This document shows positions 8,757 through 17,319 of a stretch of DNA of 64,000 nt, in pieces; position 1 is the stretch's first letter; each line of letters begins with the position of its first letter. Position numbers and translations under genes: made by a program. The stretch is from DATATV01 sp035551355 (GTDB lineage: Bacteria > Actinomycetota > Actinomycetes > Mycobacteriales > Pseudonocardiaceae). The DNA is taken from positions 65,064-129,063 of the forward strand of contig DASZNF010000052.1 of the NCBI GenBank assembly GCA_035551355.1, given 5' to 3'. The notes below the pieces were generated by a model. It did no database searches and had not been told where the DNA came from. It worked only from the letters and a program-made list of their open reading frames with translations.

Positions 8757-10511
8757 ATGAATCCGTCGACGGCGCAGGCCACCGTGGTGGCCGATGAGCT
8801 GGTCCGAGCCGGCCTGCGGCATGTGGTGGTGTGCCCCGGCTCACGCAACGCCCCGCTGTCGATGGCGTTGCACGCGCTGGCCGAGGCCGGGCGGGTGGCA
8901 CTGCACGTCCGGATCGACGAGCGGTCGGCCGGGTTCCTCGCGCTCGGCCTGGCCAAGGGCCTGCGCGGGGTGGATCGATCGGGTGACGGACTGGCCGGGG
9001 TGCTGTGCACCTCGGGCACGGCGGTGGCCAACCTGCACCCGGCCGTGCTGGAGGCGCACCACTCCGGCACTCCGCTGCTGGTGCTCACCGCCGACCGGCC
9101 GGCCGAGCTGCTGGGCACCGGGGCGAACCAGACCATCGCCCAGCGCGGCCTGTTCGGCGCGGCCGCCGAATACGTGGAGATGCCGGTGGCGCAACGGAAA
9201 CCGGGCGGGAACGCGGCCTGGCGGGGGACGGTCTGCCGGGCGGCGGCGCTGACCGAGGCGGGCGGCCCGGTGCAGCTGAACCTGCCCTTCGCCGAACCGC
9301 TGGTGCCCGACGGCGACCCGGACTGGCCGCACTCCCTGGCCGGTCGCCCGATCGGTGCCTGGACCGCGCGTCGCCCCGATCGGGTCAGCCACTCGGCCGG
9401 GGAGCCGGTGACCGATCTCGGGCCACGCACCCTGATCGTGGTCGGCGCGGACCGGCCGGACCGGATCGCCGCCGCGGCCGAGCTGGCCAGGGTGGCCGGA
9501 TGGCCGGTGATCGCCGAGCCGACCGAGTCGGCGACGGTCCTGGCCGCGGACGGGCCCCTCATTCGGCACGGATCGCTGCTGCTCAACTCGGGTGAGCTGG
9601 CCGAGCGGCTGCGGCCGGACGCGGTGGTGGTGGTCGGGCGGCCGACGCTCTCCCGTGGCGTCGGACGGCTGACCCGCGAGACGCCGGTGGTCTACGCGGT
9701 CGGCGATGTTCCACAGTGGACTGACCCGGGCCACGTCGCGACAACCGCTGCATCCTGGCTCAGCGCAGGCGATGTCACTGTATCCACAAGGGACAGTAAC
9801 TGGCTGGACGCGTGGCGGCGGGCGGACGCGGCGGCCGGCACCGCGCTGGACAAGCTGCTGGCCGAGCAGTCCTGGCCGGTGGGCCCGCAGGTGGTCGGTG
9901 AGCTGCTGGATGCGCTACCGCCGGAGGCGGTGCTGTTCCTGGGTTCGTCGAATCCGATCCGGTTCGTCGACCTGCTGGGACGGACGCGGCCGGACGTGTG
10001 GGTGACGGCGAATCGCGGGGTCGCGGGCATCGACGGCAGCGTGTCCACCGCGGCCGGGCTCACCCTGGCGATGGACAGACCCGGTTACGCACTACTGGGT
10101 GACCTCACGTTCCTGCACGATGTGAACGGCCTGCTGGCCGGCCCGGCCGAACGACGCCCCGACCTCACGATCGTGGTACTCAACGACGACGGCGGCGGCA
10201 TCTTTTCCCTGCTGGAACAGGGCGCGCCGGAACACGCGAGCAGCTTCGAACGAGTCTTCGGCACGCCGCACGGCGCCGACCTCGCGGCCCTGTGCGCCGG
10301 ATATCACGTGCCGTACACCCGCTGCGGCACGCCGGAGGAGCTCCGGCAAGCGTTTGCGGCCCAGCCCACGGCCCCGGCCCAGCCCAAGACCCGGACCCAG
10401 CGACGGTCCGGCCCGCGGCTGATCGAGGTCCGCACCCACCGGGCCGATCTGCGCGACTGGGATTCCGCCATCCGCGCCGCCATTTCCACCGGGACAACCG
10501 ACCCCGGCTGA
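8757..10511 (+). CDS. menD: SEPHCHC synthase (menaquinone biosynthesis MenD)
   Basis: Thiamine-diphosphate enzyme that condenses isochorismate with 2-oxoglutarate. The 584-residue protein shows the Pyr domain with the conserved Glu in RIDERSAGFLALG, the CTSGTAVANLHPAVLEA motif, a central TH3-like domain, and the C-terminal ThDP/Mg site GDLTFLHDVNGLL followed by NDDGGGIFSLLEQG. The ATG at 8757 has GAGAGG upstream. Divergent from menB. A 30-residue Pro/Thr/Arg-rich insertion near residue 545 (QPTAPAQPKTRTQRRSG) is unusual and probably a surface loop. Confidence 0.94.
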   Translation: MNPSTAQATVVADELVRAGLRHVVVCPGSRNAPLSMALHALAEAGRVALHVRIDERSAGFLALGLAKGLRGVDRSGDGLAGVLCTSGTAVANLHPAVLEAHHSGTPLLVLTADRPAELLGTGANQTIAQRGLFGAAAEYVEMPVAQRKPGGNAAWRGTVCRAAALTEAGGPVQLNLPFAEPLVPDGDPDWPHSLAGRPIGAWTARRPDRVSHSAGEPVTDLGPRTLIVVGADRPDRIAAAAELARVAGWPVIAEPTESATVLAADGPLIRHGSLLLNSGELAERLRPDAVVVVGRPTLSRGVGRLTRETPVVYAVGDVPQWTDPGHVATTAASWLSAGDVTVSTRDSNWLDAWRRADAAAGTALDKLLAEQSWPVGPQVVGELLDALPPEAVLFLGSSNPIRFVDLLGRTRPDVWVTANRGVAGIDGSVSTAAGLTLAMDRPGYALLGDLTFLHDVNGLLAGPAERRPDLTIVVLNDDGGGIFSLLEQGAPEHASSFERVFGTPHGADLAALCAGYHVPYTRCGTPEELRQAFAAQPTAPAQPKTRTQRRSGPRLIEVRTHRADLRDWDSAIRAAISTGTTDPG

Positions 10512-10535
10512 TCACCCGGACGAGTGGTTCACTCG

Positions 10536-10601
10536 AACGCGCGGTTCCCCGGCCCACGCCGGGGAGCTAACGCGCGGTTCCCCGGCCCACACCGGGGAGC
10601 T
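10536..10601. terminator. tandem pair of identical hairpins between convergent genes
   Basis: Two adjacent 33-bp units (10536-10568 and 10569-10601) differ by one base. Each can fold into a 7-bp hairpin with arms TCCCCGG and CCGGGGA and a 6-nt loop (CCCACG or CCCACA). The pair lies between menD and the converging histidine kinase gene, where a bidirectional terminator is expected. There is no U tract, as is common in actinobacteria. The second unit ends next to the kinase stop codon. Confidence 0.6.
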
Positions 10602-12096
10602 ACTGCAGCGGAAGGCGAACCCGGAACGTCGTACCGACGCCGATCTGGGTGTCCACCTCCACCTGCCCGCCGTGCGCGGCCACCAGCGCGGCGACGATGG
10701 CCAGCCCCAGCCCGGTGCCGCCGCTGATCCGGCCCCGCGCCGGATCGGCCCGGTAGAAGCGCTCGAAGACGCGTTCGGCCTGCTCCGGAGCGAGGCCGGG
10801 ACCGGTGTCGCCGACCTCGATCACCGCGAGCCTGCCCTCGGTGCGCAGCCGCACCTCGATCTTCGCGTCCGGCGGGGTGTGCGTCAGGGCGTTGTTGACC
10901 AGGTTGCCAAGCACCTGCCGGAGCCGGGCCTCGTCGCCGAGCACGGGTATCGCCTCGGACTCGTCGCCGTCGGTTTCCGGCAACCGCAACCCGACCGCCC
11001 GATCGGGGGCCACCGCGTGCGCGTCGTGCACCGCGTCGACGGCCAGCACGCCCAGGTCGACCGGCACCCGCTCCAGCGGGCGCTGCTGGTCCAGCCGGGC
11101 GAGCAACAGCAGATCGTCCACCAGCAGGCCCATCTGCGCCGCCTGGTCCTCGATCCGGCGCAGCACCGCCGACACGTCCTCGGGCGAGGTCACCGCGCCC
11201 TGCCGGTACAGCTCGGCGTATCCCCGGATCGAGGTCAGCGGCGTGCGCAGTTCGTGACTGGCGTCGGCGACGAACCGGCGCATCCGCTCCTCGGACCCGC
11301 GCGCGGACGCCTCGGACCACTCCCGGGCCCGGAACGCGCTCTCGATCCGGTCCACCATCGTGTTGAACGCGCTGGCCAGCCGGCCCACCTCGCTGCCGGC
11401 CCGGCGCACCGGCACGCGCAGCGACAGGTCTCCGGTGGCGATCGACTCGGCGGTCCGCTCCACCTCCTCCAGCGGCCGCAAACCGCCGCGGGCCAACGCA
11501 TACGCCACCCCGCCGAGCAGGACCAGCGCGCCCACCGCGACCAACAGGAACCGGCGGCTCAGATCGCCGATCGCCGAGTCCACGTCGCCCTGGTTGGTCG
11601 CCACCGCCACGACCACCCCGGGCGCCAACTGCTTGGCCAGCACCCGCCAATGCGGTCCGGAAGTGTCCACAGAGGACACCGTGAACGGGTGCCCGATCAT
11701 CGGATCGGCCGGGATCGCCGGTTCTGCGCCGGCGGAGAAGTCACCGGTGGTCTCGTCGGCGACCACCCGGCCGTCCAGAATGACCTGGACCGCGTACCCA
11801 CCGGGCGGTGACGACGGGCCCCCGCGCAACGCGGGCGCGTCCATCCCGAGCTCGACCTGGTGCTCCACCAGCTGCACGGTGCGGCCCAGCCGATTGTCCA
11901 GCTGTCCCAGCAGATAGTGCTGCATCACCGCGGACGCGACCAGCCAGGTGCCCAGCAGCGCGGCGGCCAGCAGCACCACCATGACCGCCACCAGGTGCAC
12001 TCGCAGCGGCAGCCGGCCGAACGCCCCGCGCACGGTCCGCCACGGACGGGCCCACCGCCGGGGCCGCGCCTCAGTTGGGCGCGAGTCGGAGCACAT
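10600..12096 (-). CDS. OmpR-type system sensor histidine kinase
   Basis: Membrane sensor kinase of 498 residues. TM1 is at about 30-57 and TM2 at about 185-205, enclosing an extracytoplasmic sensor of about 125 residues. A HAMP domain follows, then the H-box FVADASHELRTPLTSIRGYA with H281, the N-box LGNLVNNALTH, and G-boxes VGDTGPGLAPEQ and GGTGLGLAIV. The ATG at 12096 overlaps the end of the regulator gene by 26 bp; GTG 12105 and GTG 12033 are alternatives. It resembles mycobacterial TrcS/TcrY/PhoR-type kinases, but the signal cannot be assigned. Confidence 0.88.
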   Translation of the reverse strand: MCSDSRPTEARPRRWARPWRTVRGAFGRLPLRVHLVAVMVVLLAAALLGTWLVASAVMQHYLLGQLDNRLGRTVQLVEHQVELGMDAPALRGGPSSPPGGYAVQVILDGRVVADETTGDFSAGAEPAIPADPMIGHPFTVSSVDTSGPHWRVLAKQLAPGVVVAVATNQGDVDSAIGDLSRRFLLVAVGALVLLGGVAYALARGGLRPLEEVERTAESIATGDLSLRVPVRRAGSEVGRLASAFNTMVDRIESAFRAREWSEASARGSEERMRRFVADASHELRTPLTSIRGYAELYRQGAVTSPEDVSAVLRRIEDQAAQMGLLVDDLLLLARLDQQRPLERVPVDLGVLAVDAVHDAHAVAPDRAVGLRLPETDGDESEAIPVLGDEARLRQVLGNLVNNALTHTPPDAKIEVRLRTEGRLAVIEVGDTGPGLAPEQAERVFERFYRADPARGRISGGTGLGLAIVAALVAAHGGQVEVDTQIGVGTTFRVRLPLQ

Positions 12097-12766
12097 AGCC
12101 CACACCCCGCACGGTGTGGATCAACCGCGGCTGGGTGGAGTCCACTTTCCGCCGCAGATAAGAAATGTAGGACTCGACCACCCCGGCCTCACCGTTGAAG
12201 TCGTAGCGCCACACCTGATCCAGGATCTGCGCCTTGGACACCACCCGCCCGGCATTGCGCATCAGGTAATGCAGAAGTTTGAATTCGGTGGGGGACAACT
12301 GGATCAGCTTGTCCGAGCGGCGCACCTCGTGACTGTCCACATGCAACTCGAGGTCGGCGTAGCGCAGCGGCGCCTCGCCCTGCTCCGGCGCACCCCGCGT
12401 GCGCCGGAGCACGGCGTTGACCCGCGCGATGACCTCCTCCAGGCTGAACGGCTTGGTCACGTAGTCGTCGCCGCCGATGGTCAGCCCGGTGATCTTGTCC
12501 TCGGCCGCGTCCCGCGCGGTCAGGAACAACACCGGCACGGTCTGGCCGCCCGAGCGCAGCCAGCGCACCACGTCGAAGCCGTCCCGGTCGGGCAGCATGA
12601 CGTCGAGCAGCATCAGGTCCGGACACCGCCGCTCGACCGCGCGCAGCGCCTCGCCACCGGTGGCCGCGGTGGCCACCTCGAAACCGGCGAACCGCAGGCT
12701 GGTGGCGAGCAGCTCCCGGATGCTCGCATCGTCCTCGACAACCAGCAATGCGCTGCGATCGGCCAT
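12071..12766 (-). CDS. OmpR/PhoP-family response regulator
   Basis: A 231-residue regulator with a receiver domain (acidic pocket E11/D12/D13, phospho-acceptor D55 in LLDVMLPDRDGF, switch K105 in VTKPFS) and a C-terminal winged-helix domain (LSPTEFKLLHYLM, VESYISYLRRKVD, HTVRGVGYVL). The ATG at 12766 has AAGGAG five bases upstream. It is transcribed ahead of, and overlaps, its kinase. The DNA-binding helix resembles the PhoP/TcrX group of actinobacteria; the regulon is unknown. Confidence 0.9.
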   Translation of the reverse strand: MADRSALLVVEDDASIRELLATSLRFAGFEVATAATGGEALRAVERRCPDLMLLDVMLPDRDGFDVVRWLRSGGQTVPVLFLTARDAAEDKITGLTIGGDDYVTKPFSLEEVIARVNAVLRRTRGAPEQGEAPLRYADLELHVDSHEVRRSDKLIQLSPTEFKLLHYLMRNAGRVVSKAQILDQVWRYDFNGEAGVVESYISYLRRKVDSTQPRLIHTVRGVGYVLRLAPN

Positions 12767-12845
12767 CCCTACTCCTTGGTCGCCCGTACAGCTTGCCGAG
12801 TCACCCTCACGGGAGGCTGAGAGCAACGTGTGGCTTTGCTGAGAT

Positions 12846-13217
12846 TCAGCTGGACGGCTGGTCCGGTTCGAGATCATCCTCATCGTCGGCGGGGAGTTCG
12901 GGTGCGGGGCGCTGCCGGGTGCGCACCGCGAGCAGGGTCTGCCGGCCCGCGTCCAGCACCAGCAACCCGGCCAGCACGACCAGTCCGACCGCGCCGGAGG
13001 CCCAGTTGCCGTACTGCACGGTCGACACCAGCGGCTGCTGACCGGACACCGGCGTGACGATCTGGGTGAACCCGCGGTGCCAGCACAGGATGCCGACGAT
13101 CACGGCCACCGCGGCCAGCACCACCTCGCCGAGCGCGACCAGCCCACGCCACGGCTGGCTCAGCCCGGCCGGGCGGGGCGGCGGTTTCTCCACCGCCAGC
13201 ACGTGCGCCCCGCTCAT
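12846..13217 (-). CDS. small membrane protein, function unknown
   Basis: A 123-residue protein with two predicted transmembrane helices (about 28-47 and 73-92) separated by a short extracytoplasmic segment containing QIVTPVSGQQPLVSTVQYG, and an acidic C-terminus (DDEDDLEPDQ). The ATG at 13217 lies 28 bp after the preceding gene, so it is probably the last gene of the 16.1-12.8 kb membrane-protein run. I do not recognise the family. Confidence 0.65.
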   Translation of the reverse strand: MSGAHVLAVEKPPPRPAGLSQPWRGLVALGEVVLAAVAVIVGILCWHRGFTQIVTPVSGQQPLVSTVQYGNWASGAVGLVVLAGLLVLDAGRQTLLAVRTRQRPAPELPADDEDDLEPDQPSS

Positions 13218-13245
13218 CGCGTTGCCCTCATGACCACACAGCTTG

Positions 13246-13698
13246 TCACGAGCGCAGCAGGGGACGCAGCGCGGCCCGCAGTGCCTCCGGGTCCTTCGCC
13301 CAGGCGATGACCACGGTGTCGTCGGTCAGCCGCAGCGGCACCTCGCCGAACTTCTTCGGCACCGTCCAGCCGCCGCCCAGGATCTTCGCCCCGATCGGGG
13401 TACCCACCTCGTCGACCTCGGCGATCCGGTCCACGGTCAGCTGTTCCCGGCCCTGGTAGAGCGCGAGGTGCGACAGCCGCACGGAGCAGACCCGGCGGCG
13501 TGCCTGCACCCAGACCAGCGCGGCCACCGCCAGACCCAGCCCGATCAGCAACCAGGCGATCACGTGCACCGGCCCGGCCAGGCCCTCGACCACCGCGCCG
13601 AGCACCGCGAAGATCGGCCCCCACAGCACCGGCCACCAGGTGGAACCCGGTTCGGCGTAGAGGGGATGGGCCGTGGCCTCGGCGTCCGGTTCGGTCAT
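13246..13698 (-). CDS. membrane protein with PH-like C-terminal region
   Basis: A 150-residue protein with two transmembrane helices close to the N-terminus (about 25-42 and 45-64). The cytoplasmic domain of about 80 residues is rich in beta strands (VRLSHLALYQGREQLTVDRI, then WTVPKKFGEVPLRLTDDTVV) and ends WAKDPEALRAALRPLL. The layout recalls small actinobacterial PH-like or DUF3093-type membrane proteins, but I cannot prove the family. Its ATG overlaps the stop of the upstream paralogue gene as ATGA, so the two are translationally coupled. Confidence 0.65.
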   Translation of the reverse strand: MTEPDAEATAHPLYAEPGSTWWPVLWGPIFAVLGAVVEGLAGPVHVIAWLLIGLGLAVAALVWVQARRRVCSVRLSHLALYQGREQLTVDRIAEVDEVGTPIGAKILGGGWTVPKKFGEVPLRLTDDTVVIAWAKDPEALRAALRPLLRS

Positions 13699-14537
13699 CG
13701 CCCGGTCAGGCCCCGTGGCTTGCGGTGGGCGTCGAAGAACGCGCGCGAACTGGGCAGGTACAGCAGGATGACCGCGACGACGGAGGCCAGCAGGCTGATG
13801 TAGGTGGACACCGTTCCGGCGCTGTACAACACGGAGAGCACGCCCAGCACGGTCACCACCGCCAGCACGATGCGCGCCCAGTTCTTGCCCGACTTGACCT
13901 GGTAGGCGAAGAACACGTACAGCACGGCGAACACCACGGCTTCGATCACCGACACGGTCACGAAGTTGCTGGCGTACGCCTCGTACTGGTCGGGCGTGAT
14001 GCCCTGCGGCCGCTGGTCACGCAGCTGCTGCACGATCGCGTTTTTGTGGGTGATGGTGATGATGCCGCCGACCACGGACAGCGCCGCGCCGAGAATCCAG
14101 ATCCAGAACGACACCACCACCGGCCGAGGCGTCTGCGGCCCGCCGGCGGCGGTGGCGTCCGGGGCGGCGGGCATCGGGCCGAGCCCGGCCACATCGGGCG
14201 GGGGCGGCGCGGCCGGATAGGCGGGCGGCGCGGGTGTTCCGGACGGCTGCCGGCCGACAGCCGGGTCCGCGGGCCCGGCCTGCCCGGTCGCGCTCGACGA
14301 GTGCTCGGCCGCTCCGGGCTCGGTCGACGAGTACTCGGCCGCTCCGGGCTCGGCCGCCGGTTCCGAGGTGGACGGGGTGACCGGAGGTGCCTGCTCACCG
14401 GGCTGCGCGGCCGGTTCGCCGGTGCGCGCCTCGGGCGGCGGGGGCGCGGCCGGGAGGTCCAACGGCGCCGCCGTTTCCTCCGGCGCACCCGAGCCGGACG
14501 CGTGCTCCGGCTTGTCCTGCTCGTTCTCGTCAGTCAC
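13695..14537 (-). CDS. Pro/Ala/Glu-rich multi-pass membrane protein (paralogue A)
   Basis: A 280-residue protein. Residues 1-130 are a low-complexity Pro/Ala/Glu/Ser tail with near-repeats such as AEYSSTEPGA and AEHSS. The C-terminal half carries four hydrophobic helices with the pattern KSGKNWARIVLAVVTVLGVLS shared with the next two genes. The GTG at 14537 starts VTDENEQDKPEH, and the longer frame overlaps the upstream gene. This is the most divergent of three adjacent paralogues. Function unknown; the tail is presumably cytoplasmic and disordered. Confidence 0.7.
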   Translation of the reverse strand: MTDENEQDKPEHASGSGAPEETAAPLDLPAAPPPPEARTGEPAAQPGEQAPPVTPSTSEPAAEPGAAEYSSTEPGAAEHSSSATGQAGPADPAVGRQPSGTPAPPAYPAAPPPPDVAGLGPMPAAPDATAAGGPQTPRPVVVSFWIWILGAALSVVGGIITITHKNAIVQQLRDQRPQGITPDQYEAYASNFVTVSVIEAVVFAVLYVFFAYQVKSGKNWARIVLAVVTVLGVLSVLYSAGTVSTYISLLASVVAVILLYLPSSRAFFDAHRKPRGLTGR

Positions 14538-14580
14538 GGTTGGCAACCTATTGGGGTCACCGGGAGGCTGTCCATCGGGC

Positions 14581-15348
14581 TCACCGCGAGCGGAAGAAGT
14601 AGTTCGAGTCCGGCCGGTACAGGAAGACGATGGCCACCGCGACGGCCAGCAACTGCACCACGTCTGCCGCGAGCACCAGCCAGCCAAGACCGGTCACGTA
14701 CGAGGCGAGCCGCAACGTTTGCACCATGCTAAAGATCAGCAACGCGATGTACAGCACGCCGAAAACGGTGGCGACGATCCGGGTCCAGCTCTGCCCGGTG
14801 CGCAACCGCCGTGCCGGGATCGCCAGTCCCAGGATGAGCAGCCGGGACACCAGATACAGGCCGCCTACGAAGTTTCCGTGCGCCGCGACCAGGTTGATGA
14901 TCAGCACCACGGCCCAGCCGACGACCGCGACGATCAGCCCGGTCTGGGCGATCTTCACCGATGCCGGGCCCGCGCCCATTCCACCGCTGAAACCGCCGAA
15001 ACCGCCGGCCCGCCCCGGACCGAGGCCGATCTGCGGGATGCCGCCCGGCTGCGGATATTGCTGCTGCGGATAGGGCTGCTGTTGTGGATATTGTTGCTGT
15101 GGATATTGCTGTTGCGGGTACGGCTGTTGCGGATAGGGCTGCTGCGGAAACCCTTGCGAGGGCGGGAATCCCGGCAGTTGCGGCGGGAAACCTTGTTGCG
15201 GCGCGGGAAATCCCGGCTGCTGATAGCCCGGCTGCTGGTGACCCGGTTGCGGCTGTTGTGGATATCCCGGTTGCTGGGCATAGCCCGGCTGCGGGTAGCC
15301 CGGCAGCGGGTACTGCGGCTGGTCCGGGTACGGCGGCGGCGTGCTCAC
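14581..15348 (-). CDS. YPQQ-repeat multi-pass membrane protein (paralogue B)
   Basis: A 255-residue protein. The N-terminal 110 residues are almost pure Pro/Gln/Tyr/Gly repeats (PYPQQ, PGYQQPGF). Four transmembrane helices follow, containing the shared RTGQSWTRIVATVFGVLYI core, ending VFLYRPDSNYFFRSR. The GTG at 15348 gives the start VSTPPPYPD, matching MSTPPPYP of paralogue C. Low-complexity Pro/Gln/Tyr heads on small membrane proteins are common in actinobacteria, and no function is established that I can name. Confidence 0.75.
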   Translation of the reverse strand: MSTPPPYPDQPQYPLPGYPQPGYAQQPGYPQQPQPGHQQPGYQQPGFPAPQQGFPPQLPGFPPSQGFPQQPYPQQPYPQQQYPQQQYPQQQPYPQQQYPQPGGIPQIGLGPGRAGGFGGFSGGMGAGPASVKIAQTGLIVAVVGWAVVLIINLVAAHGNFVGGLYLVSRLLILGLAIPARRLRTGQSWTRIVATVFGVLYIALLIFSMVQTLRLASYVTGLGWLVLAADVVQLLAVAVAIVFLYRPDSNYFFRSR

Positions 15349-15444
15349 CCCGGAACGGTAACCCGAGCGGGCGTGTTTCCGGTCCATACGACCGAAAACA
15401 CGCCCGGCAACCGGGTTCGGTGAGCTACGCCGATCACGCGCTCG

Positions 15445-16116
15445 CTACCTGGTTCGGTAGTAGTTGTTGGACTCGCCCTTGTACATGAACACCACGGCGA
15501 CCGCGATCAGCACGATCTGCACGACGTTCAGCAAGCCCTGGACGATGCCGAGACCGCCGATGGAGAACGGGCCGACGCCGCTGGCCAGAGTGATGATCGC
15601 GCCGAGCAGCGCCAGCCCGGCCAGCACGGTCAGCACGATCCGGGCCCAGTTCGCGCCGTTGCGCATGGCGAACACCAGGGCCACCTCGGCGGCCAGGATG
15701 ATCAGCGCGAAGATCACCCCGCCGTAGCTGGGCGAGGCGTTGATCCCGGACGTGTTCACACCGCTGCCGGCGAGCTGATCGGCGACCTTCTGCGCGATCT
15801 GCTTCGCGGTGAAGAAACTCAGGATGTCGGCGATAAGGCTGACCGCGAAGACGCCCATCCACACCTTGAACGCGAGCTCGATCGAATTCGGCCGGGCGGA
15901 CGGGCCGTAATTGACCGGCGGGGCCGCCGGGTAGCCCGGCGCCTGCGGATACCCCTGCTGCGGATACCCCTGCTGCGGAGCGCCCTGTTGCGGGTAGCCC
16001 TGCTGGGGATATCCCTGCTGTGGATAGGACTGTTGCGGATACGGCTGCTGACCCGGATAGGGCTGCTGGCCGGAGTTGTCCGGCTGGCCCTGCGGGTACG
16101 GCGGAGGCGTGCTCAT
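15445..16116 (-). CDS. YPQQ-repeat multi-pass membrane protein (paralogue C)
   Basis: A 223-residue protein beginning MSTPPPYPQGQPDNSG. About ten YPQQG/PYPGQ units lead to residue 70, then four hydrophobic helices with NGANWARIVLTVLAGLALLG and the end VVFMYKGESNNYYRTR. The ATG at 16116 has no clear ribosome-binding site. It is the first gene of the membrane-protein run and most similar to paralogue B, so a tandem duplication is the simplest origin. Confidence 0.75.
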   Translation of the reverse strand: MSTPPPYPQGQPDNSGQQPYPGQQPYPQQSYPQQGYPQQGYPQQGAPQQGYPQQGYPQAPGYPAAPPVNYGPSARPNSIELAFKVWMGVFAVSLIADILSFFTAKQIAQKVADQLAGSGVNTSGINASPSYGGVIFALIILAAEVALVFAMRNGANWARIVLTVLAGLALLGAIITLASGVGPFSIGGLGIVQGLLNVVQIVLIAVAVVFMYKGESNNYYRTR

Positions 16117-16227
16117 GCGCGCAGACGCTAATCCAGGACGTGCAGGTCCGCGGCTTTTCGGACCAGTGGGGAGCCAATCGTTATCCGCGGGTGTCGCCGG
16201 GCTGCGCCGGATGCGGCGTTGTTGGAC

Positions 16228-17205
16228 TCAGTCCTTGTCCAACCAGCCCGCGACCTCGGCCGCCCAGTAGGTGAGCACCAGGTCCGCGCCGGCCCGCCGG
16301 ATCGAGGTCAGCGACTCCAGGATGGCGCGGTGCCGGTCCAGCCAGCCATTGGCCGCGGCCGCCTCGACCATCGAGTACTCGCCGGAGACCTGGTAGGCCG
16401 CCACCGGCACGTCCACCGATTCGGCCACCGCGCGCACCACGTCCAGGTAGGGCAGCGCGGGCTTGATCATCACCACGTCCGCGCCCTCGTCCAGGTCCAG
16501 CGCCACCTCGCGCAGCGCCTCCCGGATGTTGCCCGGGTCCTGCTGGTAGGTCTTGCGGTCGCCGCGCAACGTGGACTGCACAGCCTCGCGGAACGGGCCG
16601 TAGTACGCGCCGGCGTACTTCGCCGAGTAGGCCAGAATCGCGGTGTCGGAGAGGCCCGCCTCGTCCAGCGCGGCCCGGATGGCCCCGATCTGGCCGTCCA
16701 TCATGCCGCTCGGGCCGAGCATGTGCGCGCCCGATTCCGCTTGCATCACAGCCATTTCCGCGTACCGGGCCAGGGTCGCGTCGTTGTCCACCCGGCCCTG
16801 CTCGTCCAGCACGCCACAGTGCCCGTGGTCGGTGAACTCGTCGAGGCAGGTGTCGGCCATGAGCACGGTGGAGTCGCCGAGTTCGGCGCGCAGATCGCGC
16901 AGCGCGACGTTGAGCACCCCGTCCGGGTCGGTGCCGCCGGAGCCGGTCGCGTCCTTGGTGACCGGCACGCCGTACAGCATCAGCCCGCCGACCCCGGCCG
17001 CCACCGCCTCCACCGCGGCCTTGCGCAGCGAGTCCCGGGTGTGCTGCACGACCCCGGGCATCGAGCCGATCGGGGTGGGCTCGGCGGTGCCCTCGCGGAC
17101 GAACATCGGCAGGATCAACTGACGCGGGCGGACGGTGGTCTCGCTGACCAGCCGGCGCATCGCTGGGGTGGTGCGCAGCCGGCGCGGGCGGTGGGTGGGG
17201 AACAC
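16228..17205 (-). CDS. hemB: delta-aminolevulinic acid dehydratase
   Basis: Porphobilinogen synthase, 325 residues: condenses two aminolevulinate molecules. Schiff-base lysines are K248 (VMIKPALPYLD) and K196 (YSAKYAGAYYGPFR). The metal-binding stretch reads DTCLDEFTDHGHCG at 118-131, so two of the three Zn-type cysteines (C120, C130) are present and the middle one is Asp122. The GTG at 17205 gives the family-typical start. It follows the haem operon on the same strand, separated by the serine protease gene on the opposite strand. Confidence 0.95.
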   Translation of the reverse strand: MFPTHRPRRLRTTPAMRRLVSETTVRPRQLILPMFVREGTAEPTPIGSMPGVVQHTRDSLRKAAVEAVAAGVGGLMLYGVPVTKDATGSGGTDPDGVLNVALRDLRAELGDSTVLMADTCLDEFTDHGHCGVLDEQGRVDNDATLARYAEMAVMQAESGAHMLGPSGMMDGQIGAIRAALDEAGLSDTAILAYSAKYAGAYYGPFREAVQSTLRGDRKTYQQDPGNIREALREVALDLDEGADVVMIKPALPYLDVVRAVAESVDVPVAAYQVSGEYSMVEAAAANGWLDRHRAILESLTSIRRAGADLVLTYWAAEVAGWLDKD

Positions 17206-17319
17206 GCCGACACGATACCGCTCCCCAGGTCAGGCACTCACCGTGTTCGATTCGCCACCTTCAGCCAGTGGAGTTCTGGCAGAATTACGCCGTTCGAGTG
17301 ATATGAGGGGAAGGCGAAC

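Noticed and set aside
15050..16080. CRISPR-like regular repeats
   Set aside because: The short regular units are in-frame coding repeats of PYPQQ-type peptides, with no spacers of constant length and no cas genes.
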